A stretch of 64,000 nucleotides of DNA from Mesorhizobium sp. M1B.F.Ca.ET.045.04.1.1 (GCF_003952465.1 NZ_CP034448.1:5619001-5683000); one strand, 5' to 3'; shown: positions 1 through 8,313, counted from the first letter of the stretch. Numbers and translations are program-made. The notes: generated by a model not told the origin, from the letters alone.

Positions 1-695
1 TCGGCCTGCGGCGCGTGCGGCTCGGTGACACCGGCAACACGGCCGTCGCGCATCACCGTCACGCGGTCGGCGATATCGGGCACTTCTTCCAGCCGGTGCG
101 AGATGTAGACGATGCCGACGCCGGTTGCGGCAAGCTTCCTCATGATGTCGAACAGGCGCTCGACCTCGCCGACGGTGAGTGCGGCCGTCGGCTCGTCCAT
201 GATCAGCACGCGCGAGGCATAGGACAGCGCCTTGACGATCGCCACCACCTGGCGCTGGCCGATGGAGAGATCGGCGACAAGGCGCGCAGGGTCGATGGCG
301 AGCTCGATCGCTTCGAGACGCTGCTTCGCCTCGCGGCGCATCGCCGGCACGTCGAGCATGCCGCCCGACCGCATCAGCTCGCGGCCGAGGAAGAGATTCG
401 CCGCCACGTCGAGCGAAGGCACGAGGTCGAGTTCCTGGAAGATGGTGGCTATGCCGGCGGCTTGCGCCTCGCGCGGGTTGCTGAAGGCCACCTGCTTGCC
501 ATCGATGCGGATGTCGCCCTCGTCCGGCGCGTAGACGCCGGACAAAAGGTTCATCAGCGTCGACTTGCCGGCGCCGTTCTCGCCGAGCAGCGCGTGGATC
601 TCGCCGGCCTTCAAATCGAAGTCGACGCCGCGCAGCGCCTGCACGCCGCCGAAGCGTTTTACGGCGCCGGTGACGGAAAGCAGCGGCGCGCTCAT
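1..695 (-). CDS. Sugar ABC transporter ATP-binding protein (partial)
   Basis: N-terminal 231 residues of an RbsA/MglA-type ATPase that energises sugar import; the remainder lies beyond the window edge. Visible in the first nucleotide-binding domain: Walker A GENGAGKST (about residues 38-46), Q-loop FQELDLVP, signature LSIGQRQ (143-149), Walker B VLIMDEPT (163-170) and H-loop His200. Family members are about 500 residues with two such domains, so half is missing here. Its ATG overlaps the stop of the upstream LacI gene in an ATGA, so the two are co-transcribed and probably translationally coupled. The sugar cannot be read from the sequence. Confidence 0.93.
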   Translation of the reverse strand, partial: MSAPLLSVTGAVKRFGGVQALRGVDFDLKAGEIHALLGENGAGKSTLMNLLSGVYAPDEGDIRIDGKQVAFSNPREAQAAGIATIFQELDLVPSLDVAANLFLGRELMRSGGMLDVPAMRREAKQRLEAIELAIDPARLVADLSIGQRQVVAIVKALSYASRVLIMDEPTAALTVGEVERLFDIMRKLAATGVGIVYISHRLEEVPDIADRVTVMRDGRVAGVTEPHAPQA

Positions 696-1705
696 GCTGG
701 CCTCGCGTGGGCCGGCCTCGCGCAGGATTGGCGCGCCTGCAGCGTTGCCTTGAGCCGCACGGCGCGCGGCGCCGCATCGCTCGATGCGATGCGCTCGCTG
801 AGCAGCGCCGCCGCCTGCCTGCCGATCTCGGTGCAGGGCTGCTCGACCAGCGTCAGCCTGGGTTCGAAACAGTCGGCCCATTCGAAATCGTCGAAGCCGA
901 CCAGCGAGAGGTCGCGCGGGATCGAAAGACCCTTCTCGCGGATGGCACGGACTGCCCCGATCGTCGTCATGTTGTTGCCGGTGACCAATGCGGTGGGCGG
1001 CGCGGGCAGCGACAGGATCGCATGCGTCGACGCCGTGGCGCTCGCCGTGTCGACATTCTCCGGCGAGACATAGTGCGGCAGGCATTCAAGTCCATTGGCC
1101 GCGAGCGAGGCGCGGAAGGCATCGACGCGCTCGCGCGTGGTGGTGAGCCCCGGCTGGCCGGCAATGTAGCCGATGCGCTTGTGGCCGAAGGAGGCGACGT
1201 GGTCGATCAGCGAGCGCATCGCCGTCTCGTTCTCGACGCCGATCTGATCGAAGCGGTCGTCGGCGAAACGATCGATCAGCACGCAAGGCAGCTTCTTTTC
1301 GGCGAGATAGGCGATCGCGCGTTCAGGCGAGCCGGACGGCGCCAGAATGACGCCGTCGACGCGGCGCTGGTGGAAGGCGCGCACCACAGACAACTCCCGG
1401 TCGGGGTCTTCCTGCGTGTCCGACAGAAACACCATCAGGCCGAGCCGCGCGCATTCGGCTTCGACCGCGCAGATGATATCGGTGAAATAAGGATTGGAGA
1501 TCGCCGAGATGGCGAGCCCGACGCTGTTGGTCGAGGCCACCTTGAGCGAGCGCGCCAACTCGTTGGGCTGGTAGCCCATGGCGGCGATGGCGTCGTTGAT
1601 GAGCTGCGCCTTCTCGGGCGAGACGAAGCGCGTGCGGTTGACGACATGCGAGACGGTCGAAACCGATACGCCGGCGCGGCGCGCGACCTCAGCCATTGTC
1701 GGCAT
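692..1705 (-). CDS. LacI-family transcriptional regulator
   Basis: 337-residue LacI/GalR repressor. The first 25 residues form the helix-turn-helix (MAEVARRAGVSVSTVSHVVN), followed by a periplasmic-binding-protein-like effector domain. I chose the ATG at 1705 because it begins exactly where LacI proteins begin; an in-frame extension to 1876 has no family counterpart. A GGGGAGGAG stretch lies about 25 bases upstream, further than usual, so translation may be weak. It overlaps the ABC ATPase gene by 4 bases and probably controls that sugar transporter in response to its substrate. Confidence 0.92.
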   Translation of the reverse strand: MPTMAEVARRAGVSVSTVSHVVNRTRFVSPEKAQLINDAIAAMGYQPNELARSLKVASTNSVGLAISAISNPYFTDIICAVEAECARLGLMVFLSDTQEDPDRELSVVRAFHQRRVDGVILAPSGSPERAIAYLAEKKLPCVLIDRFADDRFDQIGVENETAMRSLIDHVASFGHKRIGYIAGQPGLTTTRERVDAFRASLAANGLECLPHYVSPENVDTASATASTHAILSLPAPPTALVTGNNMTTIGAVRAIREKGLSIPRDLSLVGFDDFEWADCFEPRLTLVEQPCTEIGRQAAALLSERIASSDAAPRAVRLKATLQARQSCARPAHARPA

Positions 1706-1920
1706 GCGAACAGAGTGCCCGCAAGCGCTCCTCCCCTGGATTGCGTTTCCCGTCCGCTCTTCGGCGGATCTCACGAAACCATAGAGCCATCGAAACGTTT
1801 GCGCAATCGATTCGATGGCGAGACGCACGAAATGTTTTAGGCGGTTGGAGAGAGCCTGTTGAAGGACGTTCGCCAACCTATTGGCGAGGTCGGTGCCGCC
1901 CCTCGTCCGCCTGCCGGCAC

Positions 1921-2035
1921 CTTCTCCCGTTAACGGGGAGAAGAAGAAGGGCCGCGCGCTTGGCGCCTATTCTGCAACGCTGGTGATTGGCGAATGCGAA
2001 GATGAAAGCCCCTTCTCCCCGTTAACGGGGAGAAG
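1921..2035. repeat. Pair of CTTCTCCC-GTTAAC-GGGGAGAAG palindromes
   Basis: The gap 1706-2127 holds no gene. It carries two palindromes centred on GTTAAC, at 1921-1943 (one base short) and 2012-2035 (a perfect 24-base palindrome). A third relative is at 16864-16887. They are REP-like dispersed elements typical of Mesorhizobium intergenic regions, and could form transcript-end hairpins for the convergent flanking genes. Confidence 0.8.
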
Positions 2036-2127
2036 ATGGCGGCAGCCAGATGAGGGGGGCGACGCCAACGCTTGAATAGAGAGCACTAGTATCGATGCGA
2101 GCACCCTCGGATGAAGGTGCCCAACGG

Positions 2128-3354
2128 CTAGGACGTAAAGGCAAGCCAGGCCGTGCCGGCGAGGAGCGTCAGCAGGGTCAGCGGCAGGCCAACCTTGAAG
2201 AAGGCCATGAAGGACAGCTGCTTGCCCGCCGCCTTGGCCTGCTCGGCGACGATGAGGTTCGCGACCGAACCGAGCAGTGTGAAATTGCCGGCGAGCGTCG
2301 AGCTCATCGCCACGACCAGCCAGGCACGCTCGGGGTTTTCCAGTCCTGGGATGAAGGGCCGCAGCGCCAGCACGGCCGGCACGTTGCTCATGATGTTGGA
2401 AAGCACAGCGGTAAAGCCGGAAAGCCGCCAGACGTCGTCGAGGCCGATAGTCTTTGCCCAGGCGATCATGTCGGGTGTGAGCAGCGTGCGCTCGGCGCCC
2501 GCCACCACCACGAAGAGGCCGGCGAACATGAAGAGCAGCGGCCCGTCGACCTCGCGGTAGATGCGGTGCGGCTTGATCGCGCGGGTGACGAGCAGGAAAG
2601 CGCCGGCGATCAGCGCCGCCTTGGCGACGGGCACGCCGGCGAAGAAGGCGATTGCCAGCGCCACGCAGACGATGGTCGCCTTCAGTACCTGTCCCGGCAG
2701 CATGCGGCCGCGATAGACCTCGGGGCTGAGCTCGGCGGGACGCGAAAACTCGGCACGATAGACGATGCGCACTATGACTATGACGGCGACGAGGCCGAAT
2801 AGCGCCACCGGGGCCAGGGCCGCCGTGAAGGCCGGATAGGAAATGCCCGAAAGCGCGCCGATCACCATGTTCTGCGGATTGCCGGTTATAGTGGCGACAC
2901 TGCCGCAGTTGGAGGCGGTGCAGGTGGCGATGAGATAGGGAACCGGGTTTCGCCTGATGACGCGGGTGACGTGGACGACGATCGGTGCCATCACCAGGCA
3001 GATCGCGTCATTGACCAGGAAGGCCGAGAGCACGCCAGTCAACAGCGTCACCATGATCAGGAGCATGAAGGGCGCATGCGCATGTTCGATGGCGAAGCCG
3101 CCAAGCGCCCGGAAGGCGCCGGATACTTTCAGATGCGCCACCACGATCATCATGCCTAGCAAAAGCGTGATGGTGTCGAAATTGATGGCGCGGTAGGCGT
3201 CTTCCATGCTGATCGCGCCGATGGCGATCATGGCTGCGCCGCCGAGCAGCGCAATGCCGGCGCGGTCGAGCCTGAGGCCCGGAATGCGCCCGACGGCGAC
3301 ACCCGCATAGGTGAGCCCTAGGATGAAAAGCGCGCCCGCGCCCGTCCATGTCAT
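2128..3354 (-). CDS. SLC13/ArsB-NhaD superfamily anion permease
   Basis: 408-residue inner-membrane protein with about 10-11 hydrophobic segments and the two-fold repeat architecture of the ion-transporter superfamily (CitMHS, ArsB/NhaD, SLC13). The diagnostic loop SNCGSVATITGNPQNM sits near residues 148-163, and the matching second-half loop (AGNFTLLGSVANL) is near the C terminus. Substrate is probably a small anion (dicarboxylate, arsenite-like or sulfate); the sequence does not settle which. I chose the ATG at 3354 because the upstream in-frame extension to 3519 is unlike the family. No operon partner. Confidence 0.85.
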   Translation of the reverse strand: MTWTGAGALFILGLTYAGVAVGRIPGLRLDRAGIALLGGAAMIAIGAISMEDAYRAINFDTITLLLGMMIVVAHLKVSGAFRALGGFAIEHAHAPFMLLIMVTLLTGVLSAFLVNDAICLVMAPIVVHVTRVIRRNPVPYLIATCTASNCGSVATITGNPQNMVIGALSGISYPAFTAALAPVALFGLVAVIVIVRIVYRAEFSRPAELSPEVYRGRMLPGQVLKATIVCVALAIAFFAGVPVAKAALIAGAFLLVTRAIKPHRIYREVDGPLLFMFAGLFVVVAGAERTLLTPDMIAWAKTIGLDDVWRLSGFTAVLSNIMSNVPAVLALRPFIPGLENPERAWLVVAMSSTLAGNFTLLGSVANLIVAEQAKAAGKQLSFMAFFKVGLPLTLLTLLAGTAWLAFTS

Positions 3355-3593
3355 TGCCAGAGGTTCCCGTTCGCCCTGCCCTGCAGAATCTGCCCGCCCC
3401 ACCTTTAGCAAGGGTGCGGCAAAGGGAAAGCGCGGACCGTTGAAACTTTCGTCATCAGTGCGCGCGGCTTTTATATTCCAGAAAGCTAATGTAATGTTTC
3501 TGAAAAACCGGGCCGACAATCCAGTCGTTGGGGACTAAACGGATGAACACGGTCGTTGAAGTGGGGCATCGCGTCTCGCCTAAGGAGAATCTG

Positions 3594-3764
3594 ATGCCCT
3601 CGACGGAATGCGGGCGCTGCCATGGCGCCAGGAAAGTCTTCGTTTGCGCCCACTGGGTCAGTTCCTACGGCCATTGCTGCCCGCAAGGAACGCACCGGCT
3701 GAGCTGCCCGGGGCACAGTGTGGTCTGTCTCGAATGCGGCGGGCGCGGAAGCCAGAGCGCCTGA
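3594..3764 (+). CDS. Small zinc-ribbon protein with DnaJ-like CxxCxGxG motifs
   Basis: 56 residues starting at an ATG preceded by AAGGAG at normal spacing; an upstream in-frame ATG at 3543 has no ribosome site. It contains CGRCHGAR near the N terminus and CLECGGRG at the C terminus. The latter is an exact CxxCxGxG motif as in the DnaJ zinc centre and the former a near match. The four cysteines probably bind one zinc. Additional Cys/His residues lie between the motifs. Function unknown. Confidence 0.6.
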   Translation: MPSTECGRCHGARKVFVCAHWVSSYGHCCPQGTHRLSCPGHSVVCLECGGRGSQSA

Positions 3765-3989
3765 CGGATCGCGTTTCGAGGAGCCCGCCGCTCACCCCGG
3801 CGGAGTCGGCGGGCTCCCGGGCGGCCCGCAAGCGGCCACCGCGACACGAGCCGGCTTTCTCGCATGGCTGGCAAGGCTTCGTCATTAAAGTTTGACATAG
3901 CTACCTTGGGCGTTGTCGCGATCACGCCAAGCTGTTCATTGCGGACGAAAGGCTCTGCGCAACGTCCTCCTGCTCTGATCGAACGATGG

Positions 3990-4154
3990 TCAGAGCCGTC
4001 CGAGCAGCACCAGAATGATCACAATAATCAGGAGCAGCCCCAGACCGCCGCCGCCATAATAACCGGTGCCGTAGAAAGGCCCACCGCCCAAGCCGCTAAA
4101 GCCGCCGAGCAATGCCAGAATAAGAATGATGACTAGAATTGTGCCGAGGCCCAT
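3990..4154 (-). CDS. DUF3309-type small membrane protein
   Basis: 54 residues: hydrophobic segment (GTILVIILILALLGG), a Gly/Tyr-rich middle, second hydrophobic segment (LGLLLIIVIILVLLGR). This is the standard layout of the DUF3309 family of alphaproteobacterial two-helix inner-membrane proteins of unknown function, often stress-induced. AGAGAGGAAAAGG precedes the ATG as a ribosome site. A possible EcfG promoter lies at 4201-4226. Confidence 0.8.
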   Translation of the reverse strand: MGLGTILVIILILALLGGFSGLGGGPFYGTGYYGGGGLGLLLIIVIILVLLGRL

Positions 4155-4200
4155 GACCTTTTCCTCTCTCCGCCTGATCCGCGCCTGTCATGAGGAAACG

Positions 4201-4226
4201 AACTCCTCAGGCGACGTGCATGTTCC
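4201..4226 (-). promoter_or_regulatory. Candidate EcfG promoter (imperfect)
   Basis: On the minus strand GGAAC is followed after 17 bases by AGTT, one mismatch from the general-stress consensus GGAAC-N16/17-CGTT. It sits about 50 bases before the DUF3309 start at 4154. Confidence 0.4.
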
Positions 4227-4250
4227 GCCGGACTCCTCCGGATTCTTTAT

Positions 4251-4385
4251 CTACTGCGGACCGGTTTGATCAGACGTTTCGATGGGCACCGAATTGGCCT
4301 CGAGGCCCTTGGGAGCCATCAACATGAGCGCGACGGCGACAGCGATCGATGCAATGATCGCGGCGGTGCTGAAAACGTCTTTCAT
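4251..4385 (-). CDS. Small secreted or single-pass protein, unknown function
   Basis: 44 residues beginning MKDVFSTAAIIASIAVAVA, a clear hydrophobic helix or signal-type N terminus, followed by a short polar tail ending SDQTGPQ. Only a weak purine-rich ribosome site (GGGATGGAAG) precedes the ATG. No family recognised. It lies upstream of and in the same direction as the DUF3309 gene, and divergent from the small membrane gene at 4568. Confidence 0.5.
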   Translation of the reverse strand: MKDVFSTAAIIASIAVAVALMLMAPKGLEANSVPIETSDQTGPQ

Positions 4386-4475
4386 CTTCCATCCCGCAGC
4401 ATTCGAAGATGCTAAACAACGCACGACGCCCTCTCGCGTTCCGCAATACCAGCCTTGCCCCGATCCGAGACATCC

Positions 4476-4500
4476 GGAACCTTTCCTTGCCAGTAACGTT
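4476..4500 (+). promoter_or_regulatory. EcfG-type general stress promoter
   Basis: GGAAC at 4476-4480, 16-base spacer, CGTT at 4497-4500: an exact match to the alphaproteobacterial EcfG (RpoE2) consensus, 68 bases before the start of the small membrane gene at 4568. Confidence 0.7.
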
Positions 4501-4511
4501 GGAGGCAGCCC

Positions 4512-4560
4512 GACTTGGGCCAGAAGACTTGTGGCTAGAAGACTTGGGGCCAGAAGGAGG
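4512..4560 (+). repeat. Triplicated 15-base repeat ending in a Shine-Dalgarno
   Basis: Three head-to-tail copies of GACTTGGGGCCAGAA (4512-4525 with one base lost, 4526-4540, 4541-4555) followed directly by GGAGG, the ribosome site of the gene at 4568. They occupy the transcribed leader after the stress promoter. Confidence 0.75.
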
Positions 4561-4567
4561 CAGGCAA

Positions 4568-4735
4568 ATGGGCTTATCGATTCTCATCGGCATCTTGATC
4601 ACCTTTCTGGTGGTGATCCTGGTGCTTTATCTTATCCAGCGCCTGCCGCTCGACGGCCGCACAAGGCAGATCGCCCAGATTGTCGTCATCATCATCGGCA
4701 TTGTCTCGCTGCTCAGATACCTTGCGGTTTTCTAG
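4568..4735 (+). CDS. Small inner-membrane protein (Thivi-like two-helix)
   Basis: 55 residues with two hydrophobic helices (about 3-25 and 37-54) joined by a short basic loop (QRLPLDGRTRQ). The ATG follows GAAGGAGGCAGG at good spacing. The layout matches many small rhizobial membrane proteins of unknown function. An exact EcfG-type promoter and a triplicated leader repeat lie just upstream, so it is probably induced by the general stress response. Confidence 0.75.
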   Translation: MGLSILIGILITFLVVILVLYLIQRLPLDGRTRQIAQIVVIIIGIVSLLRYLAVF

Positions 4736-4785
4736 CAACGATCCATATTCGTCGCCGGAAAGCCACGACTGCAAGCCGGTGCCCC

Positions 4786-5076
4786 ATGAAAAGTCTGCCG
4801 ATCGCCCTTGTTGCCGGCACGATATTGTTGACTGCTGGCGCCGCCGATGCGCGGCCCGACACGCGTGCCATGACCTGTGCGGGGACGCAGGCGCTGATCC
4901 AAAGCCGGCACGCAGCGGTGTTGACCACCGGGCCCAACACCTACGATCGTTTCGTGCGCCAGTATGGCAATGAGTGCGACTGGCCCGAAGTCCCTATGTC
5001 GGTCGCGGTTCCGACCCGCGACGGTCCGTGCCGCGTCTATCGCTGCGAGGAGCCGGTTTTCAACTTCCCAAACTGA
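4786..5076 (+). CDS. Secreted cysteine-containing protein, unknown function
   Basis: 96 residues with a Sec signal peptide (MKSLPIALVAGTILLTAGAA, probable cleavage after ADA near residue 22). The mature part has four cysteines (near residues 31, 64, 83 and 87) that could form two disulfides in the periplasm. It resembles short periplasmic proteins conserved across Rhizobiales, but I cannot name a family. Starts 50 bases after the preceding small membrane gene and may share its transcript. Confidence 0.7.
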   Translation: MKSLPIALVAGTILLTAGAADARPDTRAMTCAGTQALIQSRHAAVLTTGPNTYDRFVRQYGNECDWPEVPMSVAVPTRDGPCRVYRCEEPVFNFPN

Positions 5077-5224
5077 GAATCGCCTCGCTTTGCAGACAAG
5101 TTGGGAACCGTCACGCCATCGCACGGATTGTAGCGGGAACTGCCCGGGCGATGCTGAGGCGTTCCGTATATCGGCTCGCATCGCGCGGGATTTGGTCTGC
5201 ATCGCCGGACGAGGAGGAACGGCC

Positions 5225-5677
5225 ATGTCCAACGATATCACGCGTAGCGGCAGTTGCCTGTGCGGCGGCGTGCAGTTCCAGGTGACCGGCGAGCCGCTGA
5301 GGGTGGGGCTTTGTCATTGCAAGGACTGCCGCAAAACCAGCGGCTCGGCCTACCAGGCCTTTGCCGTGTGGCCAAGCCAGGCTTTCGAAAGCACGGGCAT
5401 CACCAATAGCTATGGCGGGCGAAGCTTCTGCCCGACTTGCGGCAGCCGCTTGCCAACGGTCGGCGAGGAAGAGGTCGAGGTGATGATCGGTGGCCTGGAC
5501 GTCGCGCCGACCGAAGGGCTGGAGCCCAGCTACGAACTGTGGATCGGCCGACGCGAGCATTGGTTGCATTCCCTGCCCGAAGCACGCCAGTTCGAGCATG
5601 ACAGGGTCGTCGACGATTCGGCGGCCGATGATGGCGAACCGGAAGCGGGGCGGGGGCCGCATCGGAAGTCAGCCTAA
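5225..5677 (+). CDS. GFA-family (CENP-V/GFA) zinc protein
   Basis: 150-residue protein of the glutathione-dependent formaldehyde-activating enzyme fold. Metal-ligand cysteines are in the expected order: SCLCGG (about 10-14), CHCKDCR (30-36) and FCPTCGS (69-74). A strong GAGGAGGAACGG ribosome site precedes the ATG. Most single-domain members have no demonstrated activity on formaldehyde, so this is a fold assignment and not a reaction. The last 25 residues are acidic/basic low-complexity sequence. Confidence 0.9.
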   Translation: MSNDITRSGSCLCGGVQFQVTGEPLRVGLCHCKDCRKTSGSAYQAFAVWPSQAFESTGITNSYGGRSFCPTCGSRLPTVGEEEVEVMIGGLDVAPTEGLEPSYELWIGRREHWLHSLPEARQFEHDRVVDDSAADDGEPEAGRGPHRKSA

Positions 5678-6240
5678 ATTCTTGGCAGCGGCAGGGCTTA
5701 AGTCCTACACCAAGAACGCTTCGGTCCCAACGAGCCGGCAACACGCCCGGAAATCGTCGAGCCATAGGCCACAGCGCCCTATCTTCTTCTTGAAATTCGG
5801 CCACTTTCAACCAGTGGTCGGTTTGCCGACGCGGCAAGGACCATTAGCATTTCCGGCGCGGCGACACCTTTTGGAGGCCGCTTCGGCCGGCGCGGCTCAG
5901 GCAACACACCAGCATTGCCGCGCCGGCCTTGCAAGATCGATAGAATGTCCAGCCATGGCCGCGCATCCAGGCGAATACAACCTTTGAGGTTGTTTCGAAT
6001 TCAAAGATTTCTGCTTATCGCGTGAAGTACCAAGCTTCCCCTCGCGGCAGCGAAGTGAAAATTGTTTCGGCAAGAGAAATTTTTCATCACTCATATTTCT
6101 GGTCATACCAACTACGCCACCGAACTATGCGAGCAGCAGCATACCTATGATCTCCGGCCTTGTACAAAAGACCACCTTTGTTTCTTTATAATTTTGCGAC
6201 ATAGTATTGGCGAATCTTGAAACCGAACGGGGCGGTTTTC
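5678..6240. other. Gene-free region
   Basis: 563 bases between the GFA gene and the PAS gene. No convincing coding sequence on either strand. Base composition falls noticeably towards A+T from about 5990 to 6230, consistent with promoter and upstream regulatory DNA for the PAS gene. No GGAAC-type promoter is present. Confidence 0.5.
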
Positions 6241-6786
6241 ATGACGTCGGCGCCTGAACACAGCCGCAACGTGCATATGCGGTATCCACCGATCGACGGG
6301 TTTTGGACCTGGGACATCAAGCGCGATCGCGTCTACGGCGACGCCAATCTGTCCGCCTATTTCGATCTGACGCTCGAGGAATTCTCGCATGGCGCGCCGC
6401 TGGAAAGGTGGATGCAAAGCATCGAGCGGGAGGACCAGCCGAGGGTTCGGCTGGCGATCCGCAAGGCCATAGAGCGCAGGTCAGGCTTCCGCGAAGTCTA
6501 CAAGGTCCGTTCGGAAAAGATGGGGCTGCGCAAGATCCTGGCCGTTGGCCAATGCTATGTCGACGGCATGGGCGAGGCGGCGCTCTATCCCGGCTGGTTC
6601 GTCGACCTGACGCAGGATGCCGCAAGCGAGGAGCACTCACTTCGCGAGATGCACAACCATGTCGAGCAGGCCAAGGAAATCGCGCAGTCGATCGGGCACG
6701 ACATGCTGTCCTACCTCCTGGACAATATCCAGGAAGAGATCCAGCAGAGGCTTGGGGAGAAATCGAGGAGGCGCAAATCCTCTTGA
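6241..6786 (+). CDS. PAS-domain protein
   Basis: 181 residues. Residues about 15-115 form a PAS_3-type sensor fold (GFWTWDIKRDRVYGD, the HGAPLERWMQSIEREDQPRV loop and the PGWFVDLTQD strand). A polar helical tail of about 60 residues ends in a basic cluster (KSRRRKSS). There is no kinase, GGDEF or HTH domain, so it probably works through a partner protein. I preferred the ATG at 6241 with GGGGCGG upstream over a TTG at 6217. A 12-base tandem repeat begins 11 bases after the stop. Confidence 0.82.
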   Translation: MTSAPEHSRNVHMRYPPIDGFWTWDIKRDRVYGDANLSAYFDLTLEEFSHGAPLERWMQSIEREDQPRVRLAIRKAIERRSGFREVYKVRSEKMGLRKILAVGQCYVDGMGEAALYPGWFVDLTQDAASEEHSLREMHNHVEQAKEIAQSIGHDMLSYLLDNIQEEIQQRLGEKSRRRKSS

Positions 6787-6796
6787 GGCGATCTTT

Positions 6797-6856
6797 GCCG
6801 GTTTCTGGGCCAGTTGCTGGGCCAATTTCTTGGCCAGCTTCCAGGCTAGCTTCTGG
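6797..6856. repeat. Five 12-base tandem repeats
   Basis: Degenerate units of the form GCCAGTTTCTGG at 6797-6808, 6809-6820, 6821-6832, 6833-6844 and 6845-6856. They sit between the PAS gene stop and the end of the convergent small gene, and the last unit supplies that gene's stop codon. Confidence 0.75.
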
Positions 6857-7151
6857 GTGGGAGCCTGCCGCGCTTGCCGACTTCGGCCGTTACCAAGCGC
6901 GCGAAATACGACTGGGGCGAGCGGCGCTCGATAAGCCTGGCGCGTTCGAGGGCAGCGCCGCCGTAGAATTCGATCAGCACATTCGCCGCCTTGGCGGCGT
7001 CGGCCTTCAGCCTGCCGACATCGGCCTCACCGCTCCCGCTAGAGGGTTCGCTCCTGGCAATCACGTCAAGCATAGCTTGCAGCTTGTCAGGAGTGCTGCC
7101 CTCGTCTTCGTGCATGGTCGCTGTCCGATTGGGGGCGTAAAATATCGACAT
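6846..7151 (-). CDS. Hypothetical protein
   Basis: 101 residues from the ATG at 7151 (a GCGGAA ribosome site is weak; an inner Met at residue 13 is an alternative start). The middle is helical and charged (LKADAAKAANVLIEF), the end basic. No family recognised. The stop codon falls inside a 12-base tandem repeat, so the C terminus is of recent origin. Convergent with the PAS gene. Confidence 0.55.
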   Translation of the reverse strand: MSIFYAPNRTATMHEDEGSTPDKLQAMLDVIARSEPSSGSGEADVGRLKADAAKAANVLIEFYGGAALERARLIERRSPQSYFARLVTAEVGKRGRLPPRS

Positions 7152-7282
7152 TTCCGCGCAATGTCCAACCGCTTCGTTGACCGGGCGCGGGTGCAACCGG
7201 GTACAGCTTAGCCGTGAGTCAGACTACAACCTTCGTACAAGTATAGTGAGCCAAACTTCCCATGCAGACATTGGGGGCACCG

Positions 7283-7477
7283 ATGGACCAGCCTAGCAAA
7301 ATGGAAAACCTGCAATTTGCGCAGGGGATCTTGCGGGAGCTTCGCCAGAAAGCTGAGGCCGATGGCGAAAAGCTTCTGACCTATCTCATCGACATGGCCT
7401 ATCTCGAAGCCAGCGACCGTATCCGCGCCCATTGGATCGGCAGCCACGAGAACGAGAACCGCCGGGCCAAAGGCTGA
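7283..7477 (+). CDS. Small conserved hypothetical protein
   Basis: 64 residues, almost wholly helical and charged (MENLQFAQGILRELRQK, LLTYLIDMAYLEA), without a signal or membrane segment, so cytoplasmic. The ATG at 7283 follows GGGGGC; an in-frame ATG at 7262 lacks a site. It resembles small helical proteins common in Rhizobiales of unknown role. Confidence 0.7.
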   Translation: MDQPSKMENLQFAQGILRELRQKAEADGEKLLTYLIDMAYLEASDRIRAHWIGSHENENRRAKG

Positions 7478-7563
7478 TCGTCGGCGGCACATCCCGGCAG
7501 GCTTCGAGCCCAAAACACAAAGGCCACAATGCCTTTCGGCATGGCGGCCGGGAGCCCGGAACG

Positions 7564-7599
7564 CAAAAAAAGCCCGCCATGCCTTTCGGCACGGCGGGC
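7564..7599 (-). terminator. Rho-independent terminator of msrA
   Basis: Stem GCCCGCC/GGCGGGC extended by TGCC/GGCA around TTTC at 7572-7599, followed on the minus strand by seven T. A diverged second copy of the same hairpin lies at about 7519-7553. Confidence 0.85.
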
Positions 7600-7638
7600 G
7601 TGATCATGGACACAAGGCTACTGTGTAGCCGCTATTTT

Positions 7639-8157
7639 TTATGATGCGACGGCCTTTTCGCGGACGGGAAGCTTCCAGCCCGGCCGGACGAAATGGCAGG
7701 TGTAGCCGTTGGGATAGCGCTCCAGATAATCCTGATGCTCGGGCTCGGCCTCCCAGAAGGGGCCGGCCGGAGCGAGCTCGGTGACGACCTTGCCTGGCCA
7801 TAGACCCGAAGCTTCGACGTCGGCGATGGTATCCTCGGCCACCCGCTTCTGCTCGTCGCTGGTGTAGAAGATCGCCGAACGGTAGCTCAAGCCGACATCG
7901 TTGCCCTGGCGGTTCCTGGTCGTCGGATCATGGATCTGGAAGAAGAATTCGAGCAGCGTGCGGAAACTGGTTTTGGTCGGATCGAAGACGATCTCGATCG
8001 CCTCGGCATGGGTGCCGTGATTGCGATAGGTCGCGTTCGGCACGTCGCCGCCGCTGTAGCCGACGCGGGTGGAGATCACGCCGGGGAAACGACGGATCAG
8101 ATCCTGCATACCCCAGAAGCAGCCGCCGGCAAGGACTGCGCGTTCGGAAGAAGCCAT
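7639..8157 (-). CDS. msrA: Peptide methionine-(S)-S-oxide reductase
   Basis: 172 residues. It reduces the S epimer of methionine sulfoxide in oxidised proteins, using thioredoxin. The catalytic motif GGCFWGM has Cys13 as nucleophile; the downstream signatures RVGYSGG, NHGTHAEAI and YRSAIFY are intact, as is the C-terminal YPNGYTCHF. AAGGAGG precedes the ATG at 8157. No MsrB neighbour is present. A strong terminator follows the gene. Confidence 0.95.
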   Translation of the reverse strand: MASSERAVLAGGCFWGMQDLIRRFPGVISTRVGYSGGDVPNATYRNHGTHAEAIEIVFDPTKTSFRTLLEFFFQIHDPTTRNRQGNDVGLSYRSAIFYTSDEQKRVAEDTIADVEASGLWPGKVVTELAPAGPFWEAEPEHQDYLERYPNGYTCHFVRPGWKLPVREKAVAS

Positions 8158-8263
8158 GTCAAACCTCCTTTGGATTTCTCCATAGGTGGGGATTGTGGCC
8201 TGCTTCGTCCAGCCGCTCAAGCGCCGGATAAGGTGAGGTAACGGAGCGCGGGCCTGGTCTGCG

Positions 8264-8299
8264 CCGATGCTCGCCGGTTGGGCAACCGGCGAGCATCGG
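8264..8299 (-). terminator. Perfect 16-bp hairpin
   Basis: A 16-base perfect inverted repeat (8264-8279 with 8284-8299) around the loop GGGC, just downstream of the secreted protein gene ending at 8314 and upstream of msrA. There is no T tract, so it may act as a transcript-stabilising or Rho-assisted end and not a classic terminator. Confidence 0.6.
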
Positions 8300-8313
8300 A
8301 TGCCTGGTCAGCC

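Noticed and set aside
15..1840. Long plus-strand open frames over the ABC ATPase and LacI gene
   Set aside because: Antisense to proteins with complete Walker and HTH motifs.
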